A stretch of DNA of 64,000 nt from Oreohelix idahoensis (lineage: Eukaryota; Mollusca; Gastropoda; Stylommatophora; Oreohelicidae). The DNA lies in assembly GCA_024509875.1 (NCBI GenBank), contig JAMPIV010012227.1, positions 43,263 through 107,262 of the forward strand. The letters run 5' to 3'. The stretch's first letter is position 1. Each line of letters starts with the position of its first letter. The position numbers and the translations under genes were made by a program. Under the pieces are notes generated by a model. It saw only the letters and a list, made by a program, of their open reading frames with translations, did not search any database and was not told the DNA's origin. This document shows, piece after piece, positions 20,381 to 32,194 of this stretch.

Positions 20381-20830
20381 CCTCCTTCAACCTAGTCGGT
20401 TATATTAGGGCGCATCCAAATATAAAAGACCTTTAGGTCTGATGTTAGTTATGATGAATGTCGTTTCTGTTCGAATGTAGGTCACATGACGGAGCAAAGG
20501 CGTAAGGCTTGGTTTGTATCTTTGAGGAAGTTATGAAGCATTAGTGTACCTATTATGAGGAGCACGCCCTTATTTCAATCGCGGGCGTCCACCGAGTGGA
20601 TGTCGGGACCACCTCTTAGCAGTAAATAAATGAATGGGCAACGGCAGACCAAACAAAGGGTGGCCACTGCGAGTCGGGTCTTGTCGCCAACTACTGCTAT
20701 TATAGCAGACGACAATGTCTTTTATATTAGGACACGCGCCTTAATTTAACCGATAACCTTCTGTCTAGGTTGAAAGGTGAGCACCTTCTCAAAACGAGGC
20801 AAAACTCGAACCGTAAATGAAATTCGTGAC
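20381..20830. mobile_element. Candidate foldback-type element with long inverted ends
   Basis: The left end (TTTTGCCTCC, CAACCTAG, TCGGTTATATTAGGGCGC, AATATAAAAGAC) and the reverse complement of the right end (TTTTGCCTCG, CAACCTAGAC, TCGGTTAAATTAAGGCGC, AATATAAAAGAC) match over about 70 bases, with the right arm having extra segments. A related end occurs at 25,423-25,520. No coding capacity is seen in the 300-bp interior, and I found no clear target duplication. Confidence 0.5.
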
Positions 20831-20849
20831 TAAAGCCAGTGGCGTACTG

Positions 20850-20863
20850 AGGGGGGGGGGGGC
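20850..20863. repeat. Poly-G run
   Basis: A short G homopolymer. Several such runs occur (8,042, 21,795, 27,485, 34,382) and are likely length-variable. Confidence 0.8.
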
Positions 20864-20920
20864 GGTTCGCCCCGGGTAACAGCCAGGAAAAAGGTGCCGT
20901 CGGGCACTATTATTATAGTA

Positions 20921-21330
20921 CTTCTTCTTATATCCTTAGCCGCCGACCGTCAAAGCAGCCAGTGGCCATTACGCCTGGTGGCGTCTTGTAGGGCAGCAAC
21001 AAATTGATTCATCTTTGCTCAGTCGGTGGCCATCCTTCGTACAGTGCCCCAACTCTGGTTCATTCTTTGCATCTCAGCCTCCACAGTCCTCCGCCAAGTT
21101 GTTTTCGGTCGCCCTCTCTTTCGTTTTCCTTCAGGGGTCCATAGCATAGCTGTTCTAGTGATGGCATCAGGGTTTCTTCTGAGGACATGGCCAACCCAAC
21201 TCCAGCGTCTGCCAGCTATGATGGTGTGTATGTCCTCTTGCTTGCTCCGATAAGCAGTTCTTGGTTGGTGATGGTATTCGGCCAAAAGATTCGGAAAATT
21301 TTCCTAAGGCGGGTTGTGTGGAAAGAGGAC
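20921..21330 (-). pseudogene. LINE 3' end (C-terminal domain and tail)
   Basis: The minus strand encodes the C-terminal part of a non-LTR retrotransposon polyprotein. It includes SKQEDIHTIIAGRRWSWVGH, then VLRRNPDAITRTAMLW and KRKRGRPKTTWRRTVEAE. A frameshift near 21,245 separates it from upstream residues IFRIFWPNTITNQELL. The end contains AGACGCCACCAGGCGTAATG and GGCTAAGGATATAAGAAGAAG. This tail is nearly identical to that of the small insertion at 49,076-49,280. 5'-truncated; no reverse transcriptase catalytic motif remains. Confidence 0.8.
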
Positions 21331-21334
21331 CATT

Positions 21335-22555
21335 TCGACATTTCCTTCTCTGTAACTGTCGTAATTTTATTTGAGATAGGTCTTAGAAATAGTGGTCCCG
21401 TCAGAGTGGGTAATGATAGTGAAGGCTCTGTGATAGTAAGGGTTAAGAGATGGATAGTTGATTCACAACGGTGCTGAAAAGAGTAAGGACAGTCTCTGAA
21501 ATCTGGTAATTTCTCTGATTTGCCTATCTTACGACAATTTTATTTATCTGTAGACTCCTACCTCTCCTGGCTAAACAATTGTTGCCAGTTACTCAACACG
21601 CATGTACACACACAAATTTGGTGCTACAAACACACACACGTGAATACAAACTACATATAACAGGTATGGGGTAATGGGTCGGCCAACACAGTAATATCAG
21701 TTTTATGGTGTTTATTATCATTAAACCAAAATTACAACATTTAGCATGGTACAGTCAAAAAGATCATAGTTACAGAAAAATACAATTTAACAGGGGGGGG
21801 GGGGGGGACGTTGAATAGTAGTATTCCAATATGCCCTTCCCGCTGGTATAGACAAAAAAAACCAGTCCAACGCCAAGTGGTTATCAGAAAAAGACAATTT
21901 AACCAAAAAGATAGATTAATTTATTCTGATAGGGGTTATTACACTATTTAGTATGGGGGGGTAGGAACAGAATCCTAGTATTCTCCAAGTTATCCCTTGA
22001 CTAAGCAGATTAAGGGAGGGGGAGATAAGAAAATGTAAACAATCCCCCTTAGAGAGGAAAAATACACTGAATGAAGTGAAAGGATATTTACCAAGTAAAG
22101 AAAATTATAAGTTTAGCTAATATATCTCATTCATTCATGCACGCTAGCGATGGCCATCACACCCATTCACACTTACCGATCGTTGAATCTGGCAATCCCT
22201 AGAATCACACAAACAGCTATAAAAATTCTCAACACATGTATGAGTCTTTTCCTTCGTTTTCCAGCCCCAGACTATCGGGTGTTGGCGTTCAGCAAATTTT
22301 CCCGTAATCGCTGGAAGGTGAAGCATTAGTGTTCTTGTTTGGTTTTTTTATCTAAAGTTTCTATGGGATGGCACTGTCACAGGTATAGTTATGATAAGGT
22401 AGTGGTCTCCTGGATTTCACCGCTGGTGGTGGGAAACTTCTATAGCGTGATGACAAAGACTGAACAGAGAGTTATGTTTTCTTCGGGGTTTAAATCCAGT
22501 GGAAATAACAGGACTGTCAGTGTACAAGAATATATTCTTTTCCACAGTAGAGCAG
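21335..22555. other. Unassigned sequence
   Basis: Contains a G run at about 21,791-21,808. A weak intron/exon-like junction, TTTTTTTATCTAAAG|TTTCTATGGG, lies near 22,355 with an open frame to 22,560. I do not consider it sufficient for a gene call. Confidence 0.3.
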
Positions 22556-22559
22556 TAAA

Positions 22560-22814
<255 letters not shown>

Positions 22815-22816
<2 letters not shown>

Positions 22817-24080
22817 CGATTCTGGCAATTGTTCTTCTCCAGTTATTTTACATAATTTATTGCTTTATGAGTTTTAAATGTTCTTAGGTTGCTTTATCTC
22901 ATGTAAATTTAGAGAGCGAGACCGCACAGGGCCGCCACAAGAAGATGATATTTAAAAGTTCATAAAAATTCTGGATGGGTAGAAGAACCGAGTCTTGAGG
23001 ACTCTATAATTGCTGGGACGCAAAGGTATATGATCATCCTATGTGAAAAAATAGAAAACATGAAATCGTACACTCAATACTAATCATATTCTGACGCGCG
23101 CTAAGTTTACCGTTAAGACTATTTTAAACACTAGCGTATTCAGTTATATATTTAAGAAAAACTCTCCGCGAGTCTAATGGTTAAAAAACACACGTAAATA
23201 CAGAACTAAACTCTATTAATTTGTTATAAATCCCTTTGCGGCTTCTAAATAAATTTAAGCATCTATTATATTGGGAAATAACGTATAGATATATCATTTA
23301 ATTTACAACTGGAAACTTTTTAGATGGGTTTATTTAATAGATTTAAATTAACACAAAATCCAGTGAAATAAAATGAAAGAACTAGAACACTGATCACTTG
23401 AAACTAATATATTACCGCTGGCACAAACAGAATGAATTTAAGCCTCCAATATAGAAGATATCCGCGAGAAATCTTGTTCTATAAGCTAGTGCTTTTATTC
23501 AGACTCTCTGGCGCAAATGATAAACGCATTCTTCAGTGGTCTCAATATATAATTAAAGAATTGAAGGATCAGGGGGACACGCGAACTTTCACAACTTATT
23601 TGATATCAGGGGAATTCTGCGTTTCTTTGCCGCTGCAAAGCTTCCAGACTTCCCCTCGTCTCTGTTCGACCACCAGCGCTTTCCGCGCTCTTCTTTGGTT
23701 CGCACTGAGGTGTTAAACGAAGGCGTGAAACTGCTTCGTCCGTTCTGGGGACCACCGCTGCCTTTGATTGTTAATCGCTTCCTCCGATTCCTGTTGGCAA
23801 CGCCTTCTTTACGGGATGGCAGAAAAGGTAGGGCAATGCTTGATTTTAATCGCTCTAGAGATTTGCAATAGGTGTGGCCAAACTCAACATTAAGACAAAG
23901 CGATGTCCTGGCTGCACGCGTGATAACGGTCTACATATTAATGAGCAAACGTGGTGAAAAATCCACTCTGCTATGGTGCATACTAATGAGCAAACGTGGG
24001 ATCCACGTTGGCGATTAAATTTGCAACATAAATGAATGAGGGCTCTCATGCTCCTCCAGGGTCTACCATATCATCTAACA
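22815..24080. other. Unassigned sequence
   Basis: A moderately GC-rich stretch at 23,560-23,900 stands out. A frame of 94 codons (23,432-23,716) resembles nothing I know. It could be part of an unrecognised transposable element. Confidence 0.3.
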
Positions 24081-24082
24081 AT

Positions 24083-24300
24083 TCAGGGACGCTGAAATTC
24101 GTCTGTCACAGTTACTCTCCAGCATTCCGCACCATAGAGAAGCACAGAAAGTACACAACTCTCATATAGTCTTAATTTTGTGTTCGTGCTGTACTGAGAT
24201 GACTTCCAGATGTTGTTTAGACTAAAAAAAAGGCTGTTCTTGCTTTCTTCATTCTGTTGTTGATGTCTTTGCTTGCTCCGCTTCACATATTATAGTACTT
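24083..24300 (-). pseudogene. LINE reverse transcriptase C-terminal scrap
   Basis: The minus strand reads NNIWKSSQYSTNTKLRLYES followed by CVLSVLLYGAECWRVT. This block lies downstream of the reverse transcriptase active site in many LINE polyproteins. The match ends abruptly on both sides. Confidence 0.7.
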
Positions 24301-24409
24301 ACTGTTAAAATATACTTGCAAGTGTGTTTCTTTGTAGGGGGAGGGTGTCCAAGGTAATATCTGCCCCGTGTGCCAAATACTTTTGGAACGCCTCTGTAAA
24401 GCAGTGATA

Positions 24410-24815
24410 CTATTACGTGAAGGTGATTTTACGAGGAAAGTATATGCTTAACACGGACAGTACTACTTGTGAAGGTGATTTTACGAGGAAAGTAGATGGG
24501 GTGCTAGAGGCATAGAGTACTACTTGTAAAGACATTTTTTTTTCTCGAAAAATTAGGTTGCTTGACACGCGCAGAACTATTTTAAAGGCGATTTTACGAG
24601 GAAAATAGCTGCTTTTAACATACAGCCGTACCTGTAAAGGTGATTTTATGAGAAAAGTAATTGCTTATCAGTAGTATGTGTAAATGTGATTTTAAGAGGA
24701 AAGTACTTGCGGTGCTTGAGACGTGCAGTAATTTTTGTAAATGGTGATTTTCGAGAAAAGCAGACTTTTCATACTTACAGTACCACTTGTAAAGGTGATT
24801 TTACAGAAACAGTCG
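24410..24815. repeat. Degenerate minisatellite, 48-58 bp unit
   Basis: Seven or eight copies of a unit marked by TGTAAAGGTGATTTTACGAG, starting near 24,421, 24,473, 24,582, 24,635, 24,683, 24,738 and 24,792. Spacing varies, so the array is old. Confidence 0.75.
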
Positions 24816-24819
24816 TTTC

Positions 24820-25420
24820 TTTTTGCGTCTATGCTATTCTTTTTTTCCCCACTGCTCCTGTTGCCTTTATGTGACTTGGAAAGAGTGAGTCATCGACCAT
24901 ATTGAGCATATAAGGTGGTCATCAGATCCTCTTTCTTCCAAGTGTCCACTACTTCGTCAGGTCATGTCTGCTTTGGCCCCGCTTTAGCACTTCGTTCAGA
25001 AGCCAGGATTTAGAGAACTTGCGCCCTCCCACTGTTTTGTGTGGGTTACCCCTGACTTCCGTCGGTTTGTATGTCACACGATCCTTTAGCCAGTGGATAA
25101 CAGTATTACACACACGGCTTTAAGGGTTAAGATGTTTCTAACTCACTCATGGTCACCTTTACTTTTTCTTAACTCTTAAAGGACGTAGTTGTTTTGCCAT
25201 GTTTTCAGACAGTGTTAAATTTAAAAGTGGGTTATTTCCAAGTTTATTAAAAGTATGGTTATGTATGTTATACATAGTTGTAAATGAAATTGACAGAAGA
25301 TTAATAAAATATAACATTGGGACAACGCGAAACAAAAAGAAAAATGGTTTAAATTAAACGCGCCCCCCCAAAAAAAAATAAAAAAAAATGGCCTCCCGTC
25401 CTTTAAGAGTTAAATAGGAG
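24820..25420. other. No recognisable feature
   Basis: Apart from short A and C homopolymers near 25,365, nothing is supported here. Confidence 0.4.
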
Positions 25421-25422
25421 TT

Positions 25423-25520
25423 TTTGTTAGGTGCTTCCCGTTCAGCCTAGACACAGGATCATCGGTTATGTTAGGGTGCGTATCCTAATATATAAGGCAT
25501 TGTTGGTCTCATATAACAAT
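25423..25520 (+). mobile_element. Detached end of the foldback-type repeat
   Basis: The stretch matches, in inverse orientation, the right arm at 20,700-20,800: CCTAGACACAGGATCATCGG and CCTAATATATAAGGCATTGT are aligned without large gaps. It is a solitary end, or a copy with a lost partner. Confidence 0.5.
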
Positions 25521-25829
25521 CAGTAGTCTGCTTGTATTCTATCAAGGGTCATTATTATTCATCTTTTGCGTCTGCATGTCTTTGTTTCCAGCAGCCACTG
25601 TTTTTATATTAGAAATCATACATTGATGTTTTCCAAACAAAAATATGCTGCACGGAGAGCTTCCATGTTTTACATGGTGTGCCATGATGGAATTTACTTG
25701 TTGGCACCCGTGGGTTTAAACATAGGCACCTGCACACCATCCAACTATTTGAAATTACAGAGCCGTCCTCTTTTCTGTCTGCCTGATATCTCTATGTATC
25801 CTGATATCTCTATGTATGTGTTCCTTCCA

Positions 25830-26075
25830 TTCTTTTTTAAAGGTAGAATCAGAATACAAAGCATTCATTCCATTAGTAAGAATAGGCATGAACATAGGAC
25901 ACAAAAGCCAGATTCAAACCTCAGAATCGAGGTATCTGAGAACGGTGGTTGAAGTAACAAGAAGAGACATGGTCCTCAACCAAACCATATGTCATGGCCT
26001 AAAATTCCAACCCATGCAGACCCAAGTAGAACAGTCCGAAGTAAGACGGTTTGGCCATTGTCGTGGTTGAGTTAG
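25830..26075 (+). pseudogene. LINE C-terminal fragment
   Basis: Encodes HKSQIQTSESRYLRTVVEVT and MVLNQTICHGLKFQPMQTQV, which correspond residue by residue to the minus-strand LINE end at 62,821-63,270. It breaks off after RRFGHCRG and lacks the 3' tail. Confidence 0.7.
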
Positions 26076-26079
26076 AGTG

Positions 26080-26510
26080 TAGAGTATTTGTCGAGTTGGA
26101 CAATAGTAGTGAAATCGACCAGGGATAGTGGACTGACAGAGTTAAAGATTACGCATAGATAAAGTGTAATAGGAGATGGACTTGAGACAAACCTGGAGAA
26201 GATTTATTAAAGTTATCACTCTCTCCAAGCCCTCAACTCACTAATACTGTCTAAGCACCTCCTGCTCTCACTCTTTTCTTTTAATCATACACAGAGAGTA
26301 TAGCAAAGAGCTGAAAAATGTAAATTATGGATGGAAGGGTCATGAACAGCGCATTAATAACTGTAAACTTTATTAAATGAAGAAGCATGTATGAAAATAA
26401 TGCATTTCATCACAACAACATAAATTACATTTAAAAATCATCAGTAATCAAAAATATGCAAAATACACCAACAAACACACACACCACCAGTCATAAAACT
26501 GTAGAACACA
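26080..26510. other. No recognisable feature
   Basis: AT-rich sequence left of the 192-bp repeats; nothing supported. Confidence 0.4.
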
Positions 26511-26513
26511 GAG

Positions 26514-27060
26514 AAATGAATAAACTGAGTGTCAGTCCGTCCGCTTTCGTGGGACCAAATGTAATAGTTCCAGAAAGTGTCTTTACGTAGATATATACTC
26601 CATGGGGGATGGAATTTACCTGTAAAACTTTCCTGTAAGTGCTATCATTGGTGACCCCTAATTGCGCGAGGTGGACTGGAAGACTCTATTTACCTCTGGT
26701 TTACCAAATGAATAAACTGCGTGTCAGTCTGTCCGCTTTTGTGGGACCAAATGTGCCAGCTCCAGAAAGTGTCTTTACGTAAATATATACTCCATGGGGG
26801 ATGGTATTGACCTGTAAAACTTTCCTGTAGGTGCTATCATTGGTGACCCCTAATTGCGCGAGGTGGGCTGGAAGACTCTATTTACCTCTGGTTTACCAAT
26901 TAAACAAACTGAGCGACAGTTTGTCCGCTTTCGTGGGACCAAATGTGCCAGCTCCAGAAAGTGTCTTTACGTAAATATATACTTCATGGGGGATGGAATT
27001 GACCTGTAAAATTTTCCTTGTTGGTGCTAACTTTGGTGACTGCGGTCTCTATTGCTGCGT
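26514..27060. repeat. 192-bp tandem repeat, 2.8 copies
   Basis: Units begin at 26,514, 26,706 and 26,898 (192-base spacing) and carry TTCGTGGGACCAAATGT, CAGAAAGTGTCTTTACGT and CCCCTAATTGCGCGAGGTGG. The last copy breaks off at 27,055. A further partial unit lies at 36,856-36,985, on the other side of element A. Confidence 0.9.
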
Positions 27061-27288
27061 CTTGAGGTCCCTCTCTGATGATCTAGTTTTCATTACAATA
27101 TACTTATTCTTAATATTATATTCTTAATAACTTATATTCTTAATTTTATGATCAGGTACTGTTAATGTATGCTGTTATACTTCCTTGTAATGTTGCACTG
27201 TCCTTAAATTAATACTTTCAGTACGCTGGAGAATGTTTGAGTAACAGTAATAAAAGATGAGCAAGAGGATGGAAGAATGCAAGAGGGG

Positions 27289-29517
27289 TGTAGTGAAATT
27301 GACAGAGATACAACGGTAAAATTCCTCCAAGGATAACATTTAAGGATAAAAACATAATGCGTAGGCTGCTGATGTACATGATCGCCTAGACCGCGGGTCA
27401 TCATCCCCCATAAAATTGACTTGCTAGACCGGAGGGGAACGGAGTATCAAAAGAAAAAAAAATATGACTGGAAAGGCTAAAGAGACGCAATTGGGGGGGG
27501 GGGGGGGGGGGAGGGGGGAATGGATGAAAGTAAAAAAAAAATTCAAGTCCCCCAAATTGACACGAGGTACGGAATTGGACGTTTTGCGATACCAAGCGCT
27601 TGATTTGAATTTGAGCGGAAGAACGCAGATGTCTGAAAAAAATTACAAAAATTAAAAAGTAAATTTTTCTTAATATTAATGTTAGGAATATAAAAATTAG
27701 CTGGCCAGATGGCCTATTCTGAGCAGTGAACGAATATGGTCTTAATTTTACAGACGGATAGATAATATTGAAAATAATGACAAAAGACAGTGTAGTTTAC
27801 ATCAGCCACAGACTGCATTGAATCTAACATATCGTTATTTGCACACAAAAACACGACCTTGGGGACGCAGGTGTTCAAATTTACTTAGCATAGAAGTGAA
27901 GGGACATTGGTGGTAGCTGTGTCTAAATATAACTTTTTACAACAAAAATTTGAAGGGGAGAGAACGGTTGGGTCAAAAATCGAGCACAATTTTGTAGAAA
28001 CACAAGTAGAGACGGACAGACTAACAGATAACCATCCATACGTGACTGAAGCTTGACTGAAATGACTTTAGTGAGGAAATTTGAAATTAAAAATAAACCT
28101 CGGCAGTGATTGGCCACAGACAATCATATTATTAGCGCTTAGAGCGCATTTGGGGTCATTCTTCAATAATTGTTCAGTGTTAGACACAGATTTTAAAGTG
28201 TGGTGTTTTCCCATATGAAAGACAGTGAGTTAAATTTAGGGACGCCATCCTATAGCCAGCAGCTCAGCTGAGTTTTGCTAGCACTTCTGTGTTAATTATT
28301 CATAATCTGGTAAGATTGAAATTATTTCTTTATATATTTTGAATATTGTTTCATGTTCGAGTGATTTGATACTGCCATATCATAATCTAGCCTTACAAAC
28401 AAGTAGGGATTTTGCTCTAGACCCCCGCCCAAGTCAGGGTCTAGGGACTAACAATGTACCTAAACACCAGCAAGGATTATGCAAGACAGATCAAGAGTTG
28501 AGAATAAGGAAACATATTACCTATCCTCTTTTAGGGTAGAAAACTAATAATTATTTTTTCAGAATCTATAGTCTGGGAGGATCTATCGGATGTAAACCCA
28601 CCATGGTAACTGTGCTGTTTGGTCAGAGAGATCTGACCTGTCTGTATAATGTGGTTGTTGTGTCAGTGTGGTGTCCAGACGTGGGTAGAGAATAGATTTT
28701 GACACATGGCCCATACTTTGATTGCAGAGCTGCGAGTTTCTGTCGTCAACGAAGCAGTATCTATTCGGGTGGTGATTTACACAAGTGTATCTGTGCAGTC
28801 CTTGTGACAGAGACCACCATTATTGCCCGCCAGCACGGAGAGGTGGGACCGCCTGATTTCAGCACCAGAGCTACAAATACCAGATGAGTGAGCCTCTGGT
28901 CTGCTGGATATTCACCAACCCCATTAAGTTGCAGATACCCCATAAAAATTCCCACCATTTTCTGGACACTATGTAGTCAATATAGACAGGTGTGATGAGA
29001 CCACCCCAACAGCACAGACAATAAATATCCTCCCTAGTAGCTGACTACCAGAACATTTTAATAAAACTAACTATTCTAGTACTTAAATATGTACACTTTT
29101 GCATTTATTATGTAACATTCCATGCATAATTTTCATAAATTTTTAAATCCTTCTTTTAAAACAAGTTCTGGTCAAAATAAAACTTGATCCAGAACAAATA
29201 AATGTAATATAATTATATCAAAAACTTTACACACGTGAGTTAGTTCAGTGTATTTTAACACTTGTTAATCTTATTAGTCTTGTTAAATATTTATGGGTAT
29301 ATTTATAACTATCACACCACAGTACACATCATTACCCTAGACACTTTACGTAGCTACATTCAATAAAAAAAAAAATTAAGTGTGAGGTCGTAGTGGTAGC
29401 AAGAAAGGCCTTCTGACAATTCTCAATTACATTTTATCTCAGGAGCCTTCACAGCTGGCCTCATACAATTTACATGTAGTACCATCATCATCATACAATA
29501 CCATCAATACCACTACA
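27289..29517 (+). repeat. 5' LTR of element A
   Basis: This long LTR starts TGTAGTGAAATTGACAG and ends CAATACCACTACA, with 7-base inverted ends. Near its end AATAAA followed by an A run (29,364) may mark polyadenylation. It contains a long G run at 27,485-27,518 that is short in the 3' LTR. Frames inside it are identical in both LTRs and have no known homologue. Confidence 0.93.
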
Positions 29518-29545
29518 TATATTGGGGTCTTGTCCAGGGATAATT
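29518..29545 (+). promoter_or_regulatory. Primer binding site region of element A
   Basis: Five bases after the LTR the sequence reads TGGGGTCTTGTCCAGGGAT. It begins with the TGG expected opposite a tRNA CCA end and resembles proline-type primer sites. The match is imperfect, so the tRNA assignment is tentative. Confidence 0.5.
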
Positions 29546-29784
29546 AGCCCAACAGTAATATTAAGATCTCCTGGTGGGAGAAATAAAAGTAGGGAAATAA
29601 ATTGTAAAATTTCCTTTAAAATTAAAAGTGTCCCTGCAGATAAAAGTTGGTGAATCTTCACAGCCAGTAATAATTAATTAGTTAACTGGTTAGTTAGAAT
29701 TAGTTAGACTATAGTAATTAGAAGTACTTAGTGTATTTACTGGTTAGAGATTTAGCTTATATATTATTATATTGTCTAAAAAGT

Positions 29785-31400
29785 ATGGCTGAGCTAGCAA
29801 AGTTTAGATCAGCTGCTGTGCTCACTGCGAAGGAGATGGGGATGGATGGTCAAATTTTAATTCAATACGTAACGACTGAATGTGATAAATATATTGAACG
29901 GGAAGAAAGGAGATTAGAAAAAGAGGCTGAAAGAAAATTAGAGGCTGACAGGTTAGCTGAAGAAAAGAGATTACAAATTGAGGCTGAAAGAGAAATTAAG
30001 AGGCTGCAGATTGAGGCAGAAGAAAAACGACAGCAAAGGGAGGCAGAAGATAAAAAGGCCGAAAGGGAGGCAGAAGATAAAAAGGCCGAAAGGGAGGCAG
30101 AAGATAAAAGGCCGAAAGGGAGGCAGAAGATAGAAGGTTGCAGAGGGAGCACGAATTACGACTAAGGGAGCTGGAATTACAAGGCCCGGCTCCTGAAAAT
30201 GGTGCCAGCCCTTTTGCCTCAGATGCTACGCCCAGTATGGGAGCCTCAAACTCAGCTATGGGGTTTCATTTAGACCATTTTGTTGAGAAAGACGATGACA
30301 TAGAGGGGTACCTGGGACGTTTTGAGTTATTAGCTACTACATATGGGTTAGAGAGAGAGAGGTGGAGTTTAAAGCTATCACAGGGATTGAGGGGTGCTTC
30401 TTATGAAGTATTTGCCAAAATGAACAGGGAAGACCAAGACAATTATGACATGTTAAAGCAGGCTTTGTTATTAAGGTACGAGAAGAATGGTGAATTTTAT
30501 CGTAAGAGATTTAGAAATGCCAAACTGTTGTCTGGGGAGACATACCACCAATTCTCTGCCAGACTAGAAACCTATTTGGAGAAATGGACGGCTCTGGGGA
30601 AGACCCAAGATCTTAAAGAAATGATCATGATTGAGCAATTGAGAGAGTCCATGGCTCCAGACATGAGAAAATTTCTCATGGAACAGGGTGCAGAGAAGTT
30701 GGGGGAAATTTTAAATGTTGCTGAGAGGTATCAGGCAGCCCAGGCAGAGGTAAGTGGTGCTAAGAAGAAGCACATAGACAATTTTAAAGCTCCACAGCAA
30801 TTTAATAAATTTGATAATAGAGAGCAGGGAAATAAAGGTAGGAAAAATTTTGAGCGGCCAAGAAATGACTATCGCGACAGAAACTCACAGTTCAATGACC
30901 AAAAGTTCAATGAAAGAAAACCGTTGAACCAAGGAAAAAGATGGTGTAAATGGTGCAAGAAGGATAACCATAACACCGAATTTTGTAGAAGGAAACCTTC
31001 AAACATTGCTGCAATGAAGTCGGGGACGCAAAGATTAAAGGTTAATCCTAAGGGACAACAGGAACCTTATCACCCCCCAGTTTGTGAGGATGTTATTTGT
31101 AATGGGGTCACCATAAGGTGCCTTTATGATACAGGTTTGGATTATGATTCAGTTGTGAAGTCTAGCCTAGTGGACCCAAGTCAGTATACCACAGAAACAG
31201 TGGAAATACAAGGGGCGACTAAGGACATACCACTCATGACACTTCCCATCGCAAGGATAACAGTGAAAACTCGCTATGTGGAAGGAGAAATCAGAGCAGC
31301 AGTGATAGATGAACCAATCTACCCTCTAATCTTGGGGTGTAGATACGTCTTCTTGGGGAATCCCGAGAAACCTGTGATCATGGCGACAGTGCAGACCAGG
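29785..31400 (+). pseudogene. Gag and protease of element A, frameshifted
   Basis: Gag starts at the ATG at 29,785 (MAELAKFRSA) and begins with a highly charged coiled-coil region containing two exact AEREAEDKK repeats. In the next repeat one A is missing from an A run (about 30,105), shifting the frame to that of 30,138-31,742. The capsid region has LSGETYHQFSARLETYLEKW and resembles the SCAN fold family. A CCHC knuckle follows (CKWCKKDNHNTEFC, near 30,955). The protease has the active-site LYDTG (near 31,125) and ends near LGCRYVFLG. The basic RKRFRN and NDYRDR segments probably bind RNA. Products would package the RNA and process the polyprotein. Confidence 0.88.
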
Positions 31401-31800
31401 TCACAGAAGAAGGAGGAAGAAGGTGAACCTATAAACGCTCATCCAGAGGAGATGAGGAAGGCGCAGGCTGAGGATAGGACACTCAAGCCATGTTTTAAAA
31501 AATTACCCAAATGCCACACACCTCCGAGCAAGGGGGAATATTTCATGAAGAACAAACTCTTATACAGGAAGACAGGAACTAGATCCACTGGTCACGGACA
31601 GTTAGTTCTACCCAAGAGATATAGGGCAAATTTGATAAGGAGCTTACATGTTGGAAAAGATGGTGACCATGAGAAAGTCGGTACCATCTGCCAAAAAGAT
31701 TGCTCTAAAATACTATTGGCCCGACGTAAATGTCGATGTTGAAAACTTTGTAGAAGCATGTGGCGTATTTCATGAGGGAACACCCACAAAGGGAAAATAT
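31400..31800 (+). pseudogene. Integrase N-terminal zinc-binding domain of element A, broken
   Basis: After the protease a linker leads to the H2C2-type domain. LVLPKRYRANLIRSLHVG is in the upstream frame, and KKIALKYYWPDVNVDVENFV plus EACGVF is in the frame of 31,648-32,040. The frameshift lies near 31,690. The last zinc ligand is changed: EACGVFHEG, where the related element B has CTVCQG. Beyond GTPTKG the family match stops. Confidence 0.75.
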
Positions 31801-32190
31801 GTGCAGGACCTAGAACCGCCACGGGGCAACTTTAGGCCTGAAAGGAAAACTAATTATACACGGGTAGACAAAGTGGAATGGGAGCCCCCTTTTCACACCC
31901 AGTCTTCACTTGAATGGATTAACATGGCCGCTATGCGAAGAGTACAAAGAAGAAATTTTACCCAGGATAAGATGACAATCCCTCGGTCAGACTTATATAA
32001 ACTGGAAGAACAGACAAGAGAGAGCGAAGATCTCTCATAAACAATCTTAAGTGGGGAGACAAACCCCAGAGAAAAATTGGTAGTGGTCGATTTGTGAGTG
32101 ATGATTCTAGGAAGAAAAGTCCTCATTATAAAGCTTCTAATGGACGGGACCAGATGAGTTCCATGAAAAATAAGTATGATAAATTAAAGA
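31800..32190 (+). other. Foreign segment replacing the integrase core of element A
   Basis: About 390 bases with no similarity to integrase lie between the zinc-binding domain and the segment homologous to the integrase C-terminal side (starting VALLRTWTDE, near 32,195). The first frame ends at 32,037 and is basic (MRRVQRRNFTQDKM). The D-D-35-E catalytic core that element B shows at 55,400-55,710 is absent. The segment's origin is unknown; it may be Gag-like sequence from another element (inference). Confidence 0.7.
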
Positions 32191-32194
32191 TCCA

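Noticed and set aside
27923..28123. 66-codon minus-strand frame repeated at 34,802-35,002
   Set aside because: Identical because both lie in the two LTRs of element A; no protein features.
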